Shown one piece after another: positions 1-12,300 of a stretch of 64,000 bases of DNA (position 1 is its first letter; each line of letters starts with the position of its first letter). Both the position numbers and the translations under genes were made by a program. The notes under the pieces are model-generated. The model made no database searches. It was not told the origin of the DNA and worked only from the letters and a program-made list of their open reading frames with translations. The stretch comes from Lineus longissimus (Eukaryota; Nemertea; Pilidiophora; Heteronemertea; Lineidae), in NCBI RefSeq assembly GCF_910592395.1, contig NC_088318.1, positions 14,076,349-14,140,348 of the forward strand, read 5' to 3'.

Positions 1-624
1 ATACATGTACATATTTTCTAGAATTTGTCCAAATCATATTCATCTTACACAGTTCAAGAAAAATCTTAATATTTTACACTTGAAGTGAATTCAAAATATT
101 GGTTTTGGACAATCTGGCATCTTTTTTTACAAATTGTCAACAAAATACTGAATACTGATACGTAAAAAATGAGTTTTCGCCTCCTGTCATCAAATTATGA
201 CAAAATTTGTCAATAAAAAAGAAATATTTCCATATAAATTCATCTCAAATAACAACATTTATCACAAAAGTTCTGAGTATTAGTCAAAATCTCCTTGGGT
301 ATCATTTTTAAGTACAATTATTTTGCTACGCCCTAAGCTTTGGAAAAGGGATACTTTTATGTATATATACAGTGTTTTTTATAAAGTAGTTACCTCATCA
401 AACAAGAAGTGAAAGGCTAGGGCTTCATTAGATATGTTTTATGTCATGGCTTAGCTTTTAAAGTGACTTCAGTTTTCCTATAACTGCAATTATGGTCAAA
501 ACTGTTCAAGTAAGGGTGCTCTACTGTAATGTCTTCCAGGGGCCGTTCCGGCTTGGTCACAAAATATTCATGAAATGTCACATGATATCAAAAGTTACAT
601 GATATTTTAGATGAAACGTCATGT
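1..624 (-). other. sall 3' UTR and/or downstream flank
   Basis: This AT-rich stretch directly follows the stop codon and has no ORF of note. I see no canonical AATAAA on the minus strand; only variants appear (TATAAA and CATAAA types near 345-383). The true 3' end may lie beyond base 1. Confidence 0.6.
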
Positions 625-3371
625 TTACGTCATGACAGTCTTCTGCTCCTCTCTCTCTGAACTGTTATGACTCAAGACATGGGATTGCAGATGCGCCTCC
701 AGGGCCGGTACCGAGGAACAAACCTTACTACACAGATGACACGTCGTCTTCCACGACCAGTTCGGCGCATGTGAAGAATCGTCAGACTGGTCATCTCGCG
801 TTTTGCTCTCCTCCTCACCTTCATTGTTATTTTTCACATTGTCTTTCTCTTCCTTAAAATTTGAACCAAAGTCACCACGATTGGGGATCGAGTCTTTGAA
901 GCCATTATGCAACGCTGGCGCCGCCATCGCCATCAGCGGTGAGTACGCCATTTTGAGGTAGTCGGCTGCGGAGCTCGTCGGGACACCAAGATGAGGGAAG
1001 GTGCCGTTCATGCTCTGTATGACAGGAATCTCATTTAACTTGGGCGACAAGCCATTTGCAAACGGTGGATACGGGAAGTAAAGTTCTGAAGGCGATCGGT
1101 GCGCAAACATGAAATCGGCCTCCTTTGTCGGCATAGGGATCGGAGGCTCCATGGCGATGCGTCTGCCGCGCCTTGATGGCCCGTTGTTCCACATGTGCGT
1201 CCCCATGTGAACTTTCAAGTTACCTTTGGTGGTGAACGCTTTCCCGCAGACGGTACATTTAAATGGTTTGTCCCCGGTATGAGTGCGGATATGTATCTGT
1301 AACGCGCTCGCACTTGAGAACGGCTTCATGCAAATCTGACACTGATGTTTTGGGTTGTGTCTACGAACGAACGGAGAACTGTCTGCAACTGATGGCGGCG
1401 TGGTTGGTGTGTGTAGATGCGGGTGTGAAGTCATCGCCGGTGTGTTTGGCTCAGACTTTGGGAAGTTTTCACTTCTGTCCGACTCCCTGTCTTCCTCAAG
1501 GTCCTCCCCGAAAGCCTCGGAAGGCAAATCACGGATTTTGTGAGTGAGCATGTGCTGTTTCATGTTCCCTCGTGTTGTGAAGCCTCGGTCACATACCTCG
1601 CACATGTAAGGTCGTTCCTTGGTGTGACTGCGATAGTGAATGTCCAACGCGCTGCGGCAGGCAAAAACCTTCGTACAGATATTGCAAGTGGTCGGCCTGT
1701 TGTCCTGAGACAAGTCTAAGGCGCCAAAGTTTGCACCCGGGCTGCTTGTACCAGAAGATGTTGGATATGGGTACGGAGACATTGATGGTGGTGATGAGCC
1801 CATGCGGGAGTGAGGACTACTGCGGTGCTCCTGCGAGTCCTGGTGCTCAGATCCGTGCTCACTCTGACTCACAGGTGACATAATGTTCCTTTCACCGTTC
1901 GGCGAGCTTGCGAATGATACCGGTGTATCAGGTTTGGGCCGTCTTTCCTGGTGATGCGAATGGGTCATATCTAGCGGCCTACTTAGGTCGTACCGCGGTT
2001 GTGCCATGCTGGCATCCATCGCACGAACACGTTCCTCTAAAGCTGCAAGTGAGGTAGAATACATTGACGTTGGCGGTTCTGGTGTTCCCTTACCAGGTTC
2101 AATGGGGAGATTCTCATTGTAAGTGTCCATTGGTACAGGACTGTGATCTTTGGGAGGTGGTGTTTCATCGTCATCACTCTCATTATAGTCGTCTTTCTCT
2201 GGAGTATCATTTTCGGGGCTGACACTGCGAGACCGACTCTCGCGATCCGGACTCCCTGTCTTCCTGTCGAGCTCTGAGCGGTCTCGATCTGATGGCTTGC
2301 TGAGGTCAAGTTCACCTCCTGGAAGGACTTGTGGATGCGATGGTGGTGGGTGGTACAAATTCAACGGTTGGTAGGGGGCGCTGAAATCAGGATGGTGGCT
2401 CGAGAATCCCATATGACTCATATCGTTAGTGTGCATGCGTATATGCTGCTGAAGCACCAAGCTATTGGTAAACTGCTTGTGACATACGGGACACTGGTGA
2501 AGCATTCGTAGTGGCGGCTTAGCACGATGGACACCCATGTGTGTTTTCAGATTCCCTTTTGTCGTGAAAGATCGGCCACAGATTTTGCAACGGAATGGTC
2601 TCTCGCCGGTGTGAATTCTGTAATGCATCTGCAGTGCACTCTTACAGCTGAGTACACGATGGCAGATGACGCATTGATTTGGATCTGTCAGTTTCGTCTC
2701 AATGTTCTCGACCAACTGCTGGAGTTTTGAGGTCTCAGATTTTTTACACTCCATGAATTCCTCCAGAGGGTCGTCTGTTTTTGCGGGCAGAATTGATCCA
2801 CGTTGAAATGGTGAATCCACCATCGACATTGGTGGCATTGACATGGACATTGTCGGAAGACTGCTGGGTAACGGAACTGGCATGGGTATCGAGTGCGGTG
2901 GGCGTGGCATGTGTGGGCTCAAACGCTGATGGCTATGAGTGCTTGCAGTACCTGTCGACATATCTGGTGAAGTCAGTGCTGGTGGCTCGCTTCCGACCGC
3001 AGGGATTGGACTAGTATGGCTCCGGCTGGTCGAAGTTGCCAATGAGGAACTTGTAACTGGTGACTCTATCCTTGAAAACGGTGACGTCTCCGTTTCTTGT
3101 TTAATTTGCAGCTCTGGCATCTTGTCAAAAGGTCGCATGTGCATGCTAGGGATTCCATTTGGTCCAAAATGAGGCCCCATCGTCGGTGTTGGGAGTGCGT
3201 GGTTCGGTGAGAAGATTCGTTGTGGTGCGATCCGGTCTAGATGTTCCGGTACTGGATTGGGGTTCATCCGGATATGGGGGTACTTTGCTCTGTGCCGGGT
3301 GAAGTGTACTTTCAGGTTGCCTCGGGTTGAAAATCTATTCCCGCAGATGTTACATTTGAAGGGTCTTTCAC
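625..3371 (-). CDS. sall: sall exon 4: nine C2H2 fingers and C-terminus
   Basis: This terminal coding exon covers residues 386-1300 and ends at TAA 627-625. The acceptor is CGTTCCAG|GTGAAAG at 3372/3371. An ATG at 3423 lies upstream, but the bases before 3371 are intron. Fingers in order: the second member of pair 1 (residues 392-412, C-x2-C-G, then [10 protein letters not shown]); a triplet at 619-699 (DNA 2431-2673); a pair at 948-996 (1540-1686); a pair at 1063-1111 (1195-1341), followed by the family's SRRGRR basic tail; and a single finger at 1263-1283 (679-741). Linkers between fingers are Ser/Pro/His-rich. IKQE at 3094-3105 fits a SUMO consensus. ELDLS (2293-2313), ALDLS (1708-1722) and PLDM (1963-1980) resemble CtBP contact motifs; this is inference. 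Confidence 0.96.
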
Positions 3372-6300
3372 CTGGAACGACAGAAACAGGGGACTCATAA
3401 GGCAAACTGTTCATGATGAGCAAATATGATTGTGTAAGTCATCATCTACGATAAAAACCTGGGAAAAATTACAATGATAGACAAGGAGTCCCTGTGAAAA
3501 GCATCTTGACATGCACAATTTTCCAATGCTGTAAAGGCTAACCAACAATTGCTAAAACTTGTTTAACTTTATCATAATAAGTTAGGCACTTCTCATTAAA
3601 AGTCAAGTCTGTGCATAGAAAGGAGCTCTACAAGACACCCCACCAGATGATACTAAAACTGAACTGAAAAGAAAACTTTTGGTTAGTTAGAGCCAATCTC
3701 AAAGAATCTTCTCAAAGAAGAGGGTCTGCATGAACTCCTATCCTGGTGACTCAGCTGCTGAGGTCTCTGCAAATACCGAGATTTTCAGTTCAACATTTTT
3801 CTCCCAGGTGTCAGCACAAGCAAATCACCTCTTCGGTTACATTTGGCTCTTGATTTTGCTCCCTGCATGGACCCTTAAGGCATAGTGGGTAAAATGGTGG
3901 CGCCCTCGATTGGTCAAGATGCCTAGGGGTACACTCTGGCAGTCTGGGGCCCACAGTTGGGGTACATCGTGCCATTTTTTCTTCATATCACATCCCCTCA
4001 GTCCGCCACCCATCATAAAACACCCATATTGGTGACCCAACTGGACAGGAAAATTGCATAACCGGGCCATATGTCCACAAAGCCCTTTTCAGCGAAATCC
4101 CTATTTTTGTTTGATGTTAAAAACAGGGTTTATGAATCAACACTGGCTCAAAGCCAACTATGGAAATTTTCTAGAAAAATAATTTATAATGCCGGGATAT
4201 TCTGAGATGGCAATTGTTAATAAGGAGCGGTAACAGAAGGGTTCTTTTATGAAAACCCTGCGACCCTGGATGTCAGAATTGAGTATGAGCAAATCTGAAC
4301 AATAAATTTCGATTATAATGGCACCAGTTTTGTCCCCTTTTGAAAAAATTAATTCCCTAAAGTTGCATAATGTTTAGGGGGGCCACACGTTTGAGGAGTA
4401 ATATTTCTAATTTCGGTTTTGTACTGCATCACCTGCCCACCCCTCTAGACATTTTATTCCTTTTTTCCAATTTACCTCCTTCAACTAAGTGAAAGTAATA
4501 AGGGTTTTTTTGAATGGTCTATGAAATCTTTCAGTTGACTCAGGTGACATGCAGCTTCAGGTCAGCTTCAACCTGAGCATAGCTGACCTGAGCATTTCTG
4601 ACCAGTATCCAACCCATTTATACACCTGGGTTGAAGCACGTGGAGCAAAGAGACCTGCCTAAGGTTGCAGACTGTGAGGATCGAACCAGGGACCTCATGA
4701 CCGCGAGAGAGAGACCCAAGCCACTACACCACAGCAGCTTCTATTTCACTTTCGAGACTGCATGTTTGAAAAGTCGGGCAAATTTCATTTTTGTAAAATA
4801 TTGTTGCTAACATCATCTGCTTCAATCAGGCTCCTATTTAGCACTTTACAACATTAATTTTCAATTTCTAAGACTCTTTTCTCCGTGATGAAATTAATGA
4901 AACTCTGCACTGAGCGTTTATGAAATTGTGATGAATTCCCATTTAACGTCATTTGGCACCATGGAGTCAATATTGTAATAGATTTAATAGAAATTTAATA
5001 AAGATTTCAAATCATTCTGCCGAAGTAATGGGGGTGCTTTTGAATAGCATGTCAAAATCACGAACACTTCAAAATTAACCCTCTCATGATGTGATATTTT
5101 GAGAAGTATTTTCACAGTTGGCGGCATGACAAATAATGAGACGAACAGTATTGCCTGCCATCATCGCACCTGCTAACTTTTAACCCTCCCCAAATCTTAT
5201 TGTACAACAATTTGAACTTTGCACGCAACCATATTCCATGCACCAAATTCCTCATCATTTTGCTAAGTACCCAAGCTTTGTAAATTTAGTATATTGTATA
5301 TTCTGCTCACCAATAATTTCTGACGTTATGGACCTTCTGCTTATTGGCGCGTGGTCCCATAATTCCACTTTTTATCACTGGGCATGACAGAACATAACAG
5401 AATTACAAGTTAATTACTCCTGGCCTGACGAGCCCTGCATACAAAACGGTTATTAAGGATTCGTCCGATCCTCAAGAGAAACCAAAGAGCTTTTATCTTT
5501 ACGGAATCTATTGCATTTCCAAGCGTTATTTTGCTAGTTGCATTAATTTTTCATTTTGAAAATTAAACATGGACTTTGTGTTGACGAATCGGGGTCCTAT
5601 GTGGGTGGAAGATGATGAAGAGGTTTTTTAGGACGCCACGCTGCCTCAATAAAGTCTCGGGCCCTTTGAGATCAGGTCGGATTTGTTAAGTTAGTTTAAG
5701 CATTGACCATAGGCAGCACCATTTCAAAAGTGAATCTCAATTTCAAGCGTGGGAAGTTTTTCCCTCGAATCTGATGCCGCATAAAAGGGTCTACAGAGGT
5801 TTACTTAATGAGTTCACACATCCCACTATCACCCTCTCATCCACGGTCATCCCCATTATACTCTATTTCAACATCATCTATTATTTGCCGAGGCATATTT
5901 CCAGCAGAGAAAATCGGATTACGCAGATATTCCGATAATCTGTCAATATTTTCGCAAGGAAGCAAACATGATTTAATATTTGATTCCGGCGCCCAATCAC
6001 AATTCAGTAATATATTGTTCTTGTTCCGTAATTTCCTTCGTTATGTCATGAAGATAATAACTAATCTTCCTTTAAGAAAATAGGATGAGTTCTCGCAATG
6101 GTTTATTTGCATTATACAGGGTGTCTCGAAATGATTTCTATTTCATAGGCAGGAGCTTGGGGGTCAAATTGGTAAGTACCAGGTGACTATGATCCTATAC
6201 CTGGCTTCTGTCTCTAGTCTCCCTTTAAGCTACATGTACATGATTTTCAAGATGCACAGCGACAGAAGTGCCCTTTTTTCCAACTGACCCTTTCATCTTG

Positions 6301-9300
6301 GAGACGACTTATACTGACCTTCCATTATGGATATCATCACTTTGAGCCCATAAGTTTTATTGCAAACTCACATCAACTCCTAATGCCCAGGCTATTACTT
6401 AATCCATCAATAACTCTCGATGCCTGTGACAGTTTCATTACCCATGACCTATAATGGACGAAACATGCTCCCAACTCCCGGAGGTCACCGAACGCACTCT
6501 CGACATAACATTACGAGACCTCATGATTTTATTTTACGTGCTCTTGTTGAATTATTAAAACAAACCCGCTGTCATCCATTGCTCATTTACCGGCAACAAA
6601 AGCTCTTTCCCGCCAAGGTGCATTAGCTTGCTAATGCAGACAGATATCTTATCATAAAGCGCTAAGTTATCTTAGCGTATATTTGATTTACGTTAGCAAG
6701 CATTAGAATTCCTTAAGGAATTATAAAAGTATGGATACGGCGCTATCTGACTTTGATTTGTCAGTCTTATTAATAGCAGACGCAGAAAAATAGCGTCCAT
6801 AAAATAACGTCATTTCTGACGCTATCTGCTCCCAACGGTATTATTAGCTATACTCGGAAAAGCAACTGCATAAATAAGCCATAGTGACACAAGACAAATG
6901 AAATGTTTTGCCACGTAATTTCTGTGTCACGTTATTAATTTCATTTTCCCAGTCCCGTTAGCCATTTATCAGTCGGGTCATAGCTCGCCTCGTTGATAAT
7001 CGCATATTTCCATAGCATTTCTCCGCTGTTATGAAGTGCTAATGCAGCGCTAATAATTCCGTTGACATTATTTAACCTTTGTCTTGTTAACTGTTTCATT
7101 CTTTATTGAATATCGTCGCAATTGATCTCAACGTGCCAAATGAGATTTCACCGGCTACGACATCATGATTGATAGCATGATGTAGCGCTGGTACTAGGAA
7201 GTGCAACGTTGACACATCATATACACCATAACATAGCGGAGCATTTCATAAGTCAACTTTCGCTAAATTAACCTGATTAACCCCTTCAAGCACATCATCA
7301 GGACCACCAGTTTTTGCAATTTATCAAATAGGTTACCTTAAAGGGGACCTATATACCGGTAGAAGCTGTGGGGTTAAACTGGTCATCTCCAGGTGCACAG
7401 TTAAGGGCATGGGTTGTCTTTGATTCAGCGTGAAATGTACAAGCATGAAGATGATGGGAGAGACCCCTACATGTGACTTCATATAACCAAAATTCAGGCC
7501 TACTCGGCTCCTGCCTACAGACTCCCTATAGGCAAGTACTGCAGAAGTTTCCAATAGCTCACGAAGTCCAAGGTCATGTGACGTGTTCTTAAAATAATGT
7601 CTTACAAAAAATTGGCTTCCAAGAGGTTAATTTTCTGATTGACATTTTTCCTCAGAAAATGCAATTAAGAATTTAATAAGCATGCATTATAATGTAATGA
7701 AACCTTATATATGCTTTAGCAGGCTAATTTTGACATAACTTGAATGACATCAAACTCCTGGGTATGTCAAAACCTAATTAGAAGATGAAATTTAATACGC
7801 GTTCATTAACCCCAGTCAGGCAATGAAAACTTCGCTAATACATAATATTCTCACAATGTTTCATTTCTGTGCTCTGTGGATATGACAGAGTCATGAAAGT
7901 TTTATGACTGATTTGACATTCTTTAGAAGTTAATTGATGCTGCCAATTAAGTCCTTTCATGCACACTTGATGTTCTGATGAGTATATAATATAATATTAA
8001 TCAATTATTGATAAAGCTGATATTAATTGGTAGATTGTATGCTGAAAATCACAGGCATACGATTTTTGCTTCATCGATTCTAGTTTATGGTTTATTGAGT
8101 AGAAGAAGAAATTTAATGAATTGAAAATCAGCTTGAAGAAATACAGATACTGTATTTGTAGGACCATCATACTCTCAGGATTTATTTGTATTTTACCTCT
8201 ACATGTATATCTGGTGAATGATACAGATTATGATGACATGAACAGCTGGCCTGTTTCTTCATCAGACAAGAAATCCCCATCGTCTTCATATCACAATCTC
8301 CCATAAATAATTCATATTCTATTTTACAAACTTACGACGCTAGTTATTTCATCAAGATGCGAGCGTAACAACGTAATCACGACAATGGCGGCCAAATAAT
8401 CAGCGGGATCACGCTATAATCCCGGGTTAATCTGGCCACCTAGAGGTTAATCAAGATATTAACACTTGTCAATTTCTCGTTAGTTCCGATGGAATATTTT
8501 GATCAGTGTCAGATACGGCTCAAACAAGATAAGATTTAATGAATTCATCAAATCTGATTTGATATTTTATTTACAAGCCAGGCTGAACTCAATTTGAAAT
8601 AATTTCTTCATGAATAATGTAAAGTCATTTTTAGAATGATAAATAGGAGATATTTGATGACTTTCAGGTGACATTTTGTATATTCTGATTACAATTCAAT
8701 TCTTATTCATGAATGCAATTTATATGCAATATCCACATTGCAACATATATCGATATGCATCACTGCCTGTTCAGTTTCATAAGTAAGAAAAAATAATGTT
8801 CCCTGCACCAAACACAAAAACTCAACCCTAGGAGCACAACCCTGTCCCCAGTCTGACACTGAGGATGTGCCGTCTTCTTTTTGGTCCCCTTGACAATTGA
8901 TTCGTACATTCAATCTTAGGCATCCAAGGTTGATGCCAGGGTCCAATTTGTACCATATATCCCCACAGAAGCTTAGCGTATTCTCAGACCTATCCCAACC
9001 TAAGTCACATTAGAATATTGTCCATCAAATCGAAGATACATCTTCATCTAACACTTGTCTCATAAATTCAATCCACGGTGTTATAGCCTAGATGAGGTCA
9101 TTAGATTTGGTATTGTTCTCGTCCGAGATTGGACGCATTCACGTTCATTTGTCTTCTTAACTGGCCTCGTTGTCGGGACACTTTCTTGAGTAATTAGGGG
9201 CTCTTCGAAGAACTGGACAGCATCCCTCCCCTCCAAATGGACCCTTACTCATTCTTAGCGAGTGTGTGCTAATCCAAAATGATAAATTCCTGTTACAAAT

Positions 9301-12300
9301 TACCTCCAAATGTATCGGGCCCAAAATAGATGACAATTCAAAGAAACAATCCACAGTGTAATAGTATGATCTGAAGTCAAAGTCATATTCTGACTGATAC
9401 CAATTGATGGAGTAGCATGGTACCCAAGTGGGTGTTTGCAATTGCTGGAATAGCTTCAATCATGGCAGGCGAGATCCTGTGATAAATCGGACATCTTTGC
9501 TTGTTCATTTTCAGTGAATTTATAAGAAAATGATAAGTCGGAGAGGATCAAATCATTATCATTGTTATATCGCCCATTAGCAGTCGCATTGGCCATTTGT
9601 CCGCCAACCTGACATGCACTTTGTACGCCGAAATACTGTAATCTGATTGGTTATTTCTGAAGTGAGGCTAATCACGCTACTTAGCTAGTTGACCTAAGAG
9701 TGATAACTAAGCTCTCATATCTTTCATGGCAACTGAGCTCAAATAAACCCTCTCAGAATTGAGATCACATCAAGGAAATAACTTTTTTTTCACAACAAAT
9801 GTTGCCATCCTGGGGTGTACTCACTTTGTTTTGCTTCCTATATTGAGGTGCAATGAATATGAAGACATAAATATTGTCGGAAGCAAATATGAAATTTTGC
9901 AAGTTCCCAGGTTTTACAGTGGTTACCTATTGTTTACTCTTAACAATAGACATAGATATTATCGTAGCCAAATCTCAGTGTTACTGACAGAGATGTCACT
10001 CTAAAAGTGTTTGAAGACAAAATTCTGCCCTTTTAATAGAATCAAGAACAGGAATTATACACCACTGTTGCAAATCATATAGACCTCAGGTAATTATTTC
10101 TCAGGTAATCATTCAAGTCAATTTCAAACCATTCTTAATCCCCTTTGTGAATTTTGGCTTCTAATCCATTGATATCATGCCACTGTTGAGAAATTCAAAC
10201 CAACAATTTCGAGTAAGGTGGACCTCGGGCAAACTGAACACATAAACTGTAGTAATCTCTTGAAAAAATTGCTTTTGATGAAAAATATTGTCACCGCCCG
10301 TCGTGTAGATCCCAAAGTCGGATGAGCAGATGAACAGACACAAGGATGAGCCTAATTAGCAGCCATGATCATTAATTAGGAATCTCAATATATTCCCGCG
10401 GGGTCAAGGGGCATTACAGACGCGGACAATACCAACTGACTCCGCGCATTCAGATATGTGATGAACAATGCCCGGAGAGCGCGGGGATCAAAGACCGGTG
10501 AAAATTAGACTCGGAGTCTTCAAAGGATTTTAATTATAGAAAATTTAGCAATTCCGAATAATTCCGTTGAGCTTTTGTTGTGAAATTTAGTGAAGTCTCT
10601 TTGCTGGACGATTCAGATTCTCAAAAGATATATTATAGGACTCTTGAATTTGCTTGGCACTCATTGCAGCATTGCTGTCCTTTTTGAAAATTAAGGGTAT
10701 TAGCCTCAACTAGAATGAATTTCTTGTACATCAAACTTAGCCAAACTTCTTTCATTTTCATGGTCGTTTTCAAAGTGTCAGTTGATTATAAGCCATCTAA
10801 ATTTAACATATAACAACACGTTACAACATTGAAAAAAGTTAACCCCTCGTCAGATTAAAAACTCCATCCATTTTAAAACTGGTTCACAACACGCAAAATT
10901 CAAACAATTAACCCCTTCCAACCCCAGTTTGATTCATATAAACATCAAAACATAAAATAACACCTAATTAGGTAATGAATCAATTAATTTTCATACCTGT
11001 GTGCGATCTGATATGAATCTGAAGGGCACTGTCGCTACCAAAGACCTTGTAGCAATATCGGCATTTGTGCTTGAAAAACGGGTCATCGCTAACGAAGACG
11101 GAGGGGTTAACGGGCGTGGTGGGTTCGGCGGGCGATGGTGTGGTGCGTTCAGACTTCTCCTGTGCAACTGCAAAACACACATACACGGAGAATTAATTCT
11201 AATTCATTAATGAATTGTTTAGGTTCTTGTTGGTATTAATTACTACTTCGAAATTAAAGTGTATAAGTGTGTTATTCCGAAAGCCCCAAATTAGCTCGAG
11301 AATATTGCGAGGTAAGTAATTACTTGATTAATTATGCGTTACAAGTATCTCAGGAATGGACTTCATTTTATTAAGTGATAGATTTTCTTGACCAAGCTTT
11401 GTTACATTGAGTGTCACTGTCAGATTAGGTACAGTGAATTTGGTTAAAATGAACAAAATGAAGATGTTGCAATGGAAATCTTCAAATGGTATGATGTTGT
11501 GAAGTAAAGTGATAGATGAAAATAATCATTATCTCATGGGTTCTTTAAGCAGTACTTCCACCAATTTGAAAACATCGTGTCTATCAAAATGAGCTTGAAA
11601 GCGCGTAGGCGGCCATCTGAGATAATTTCTCGACCTAAAGAGTTAAAACACGTGAATCAGCCAAGACAAGCCAAGATACAGTGTATCATGCTCCGAATTA
11701 ATGTCACAACAAAATCATTTAACGTCATGATTAAGTGCTCCGATGGTGGGAACAATGAAATATGGATATGGCCAGTCATAACGGGATTAGTTTTAAATCT
11801 CCGCTATGCTGCCGAAGATGTACAGACAACATCTTATATCGATTATTAAATGACGGAGTCGCCACACATCCTGAATTTCGATGAAACTTGTCAAAATTCT
11901 ATCGTTTGCAAAATAGATAGCAGCTTAGTTGATGTCTTATGAATCCATAACTAGCCATATATTTTCACATTTTATGATCTTTTTGGAGACAACGGCGGCT
12001 AAAATCATATCGTTTGCAAATTTCTTTGAGACACTAATTGAATTCACAATTGAAGCGTCTCCGATTGATATGATGGATGTCCAACTGCAGACCGTTTTAA
12101 AGACGTCTTATAAGGCACGCACACAGACAACTGAACTAGCACAGTCAAGCATCATCCATACACACAGCCACACAGTATTTCACAAACATATTTCTGTATT
12201 TCAACTCTTGTTAATAGTCTCAATCAAAACGAGTTGCTGCATTAACCAGATCCAGATTTCCTGCCAATTTTCTTCATTTTTATCACATTTTCGAGATCTA

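Noticed and set aside
1263-3172. Several plus-strand frames (for example 1263-1547, 2781-3014) inside the sall finger exon
   Set aside because: They are antisense shadows of the sall exon 4 coding frame, with no family match.
3372-3423. ATG at 3423 as the start of a separate 932-residue zinc-finger gene
   Set aside because: The bases from 3372 upward are intron: an acceptor CGTTCCAG sits at 3372 and the finger linker continues exactly from exon 3.
6105-6135. ACAGGGTGTCTC-like word (also ACAGGGTGGTCC at 20166) as a transposon end
   Set aside because: No matching inverted end or target duplication was found nearby.
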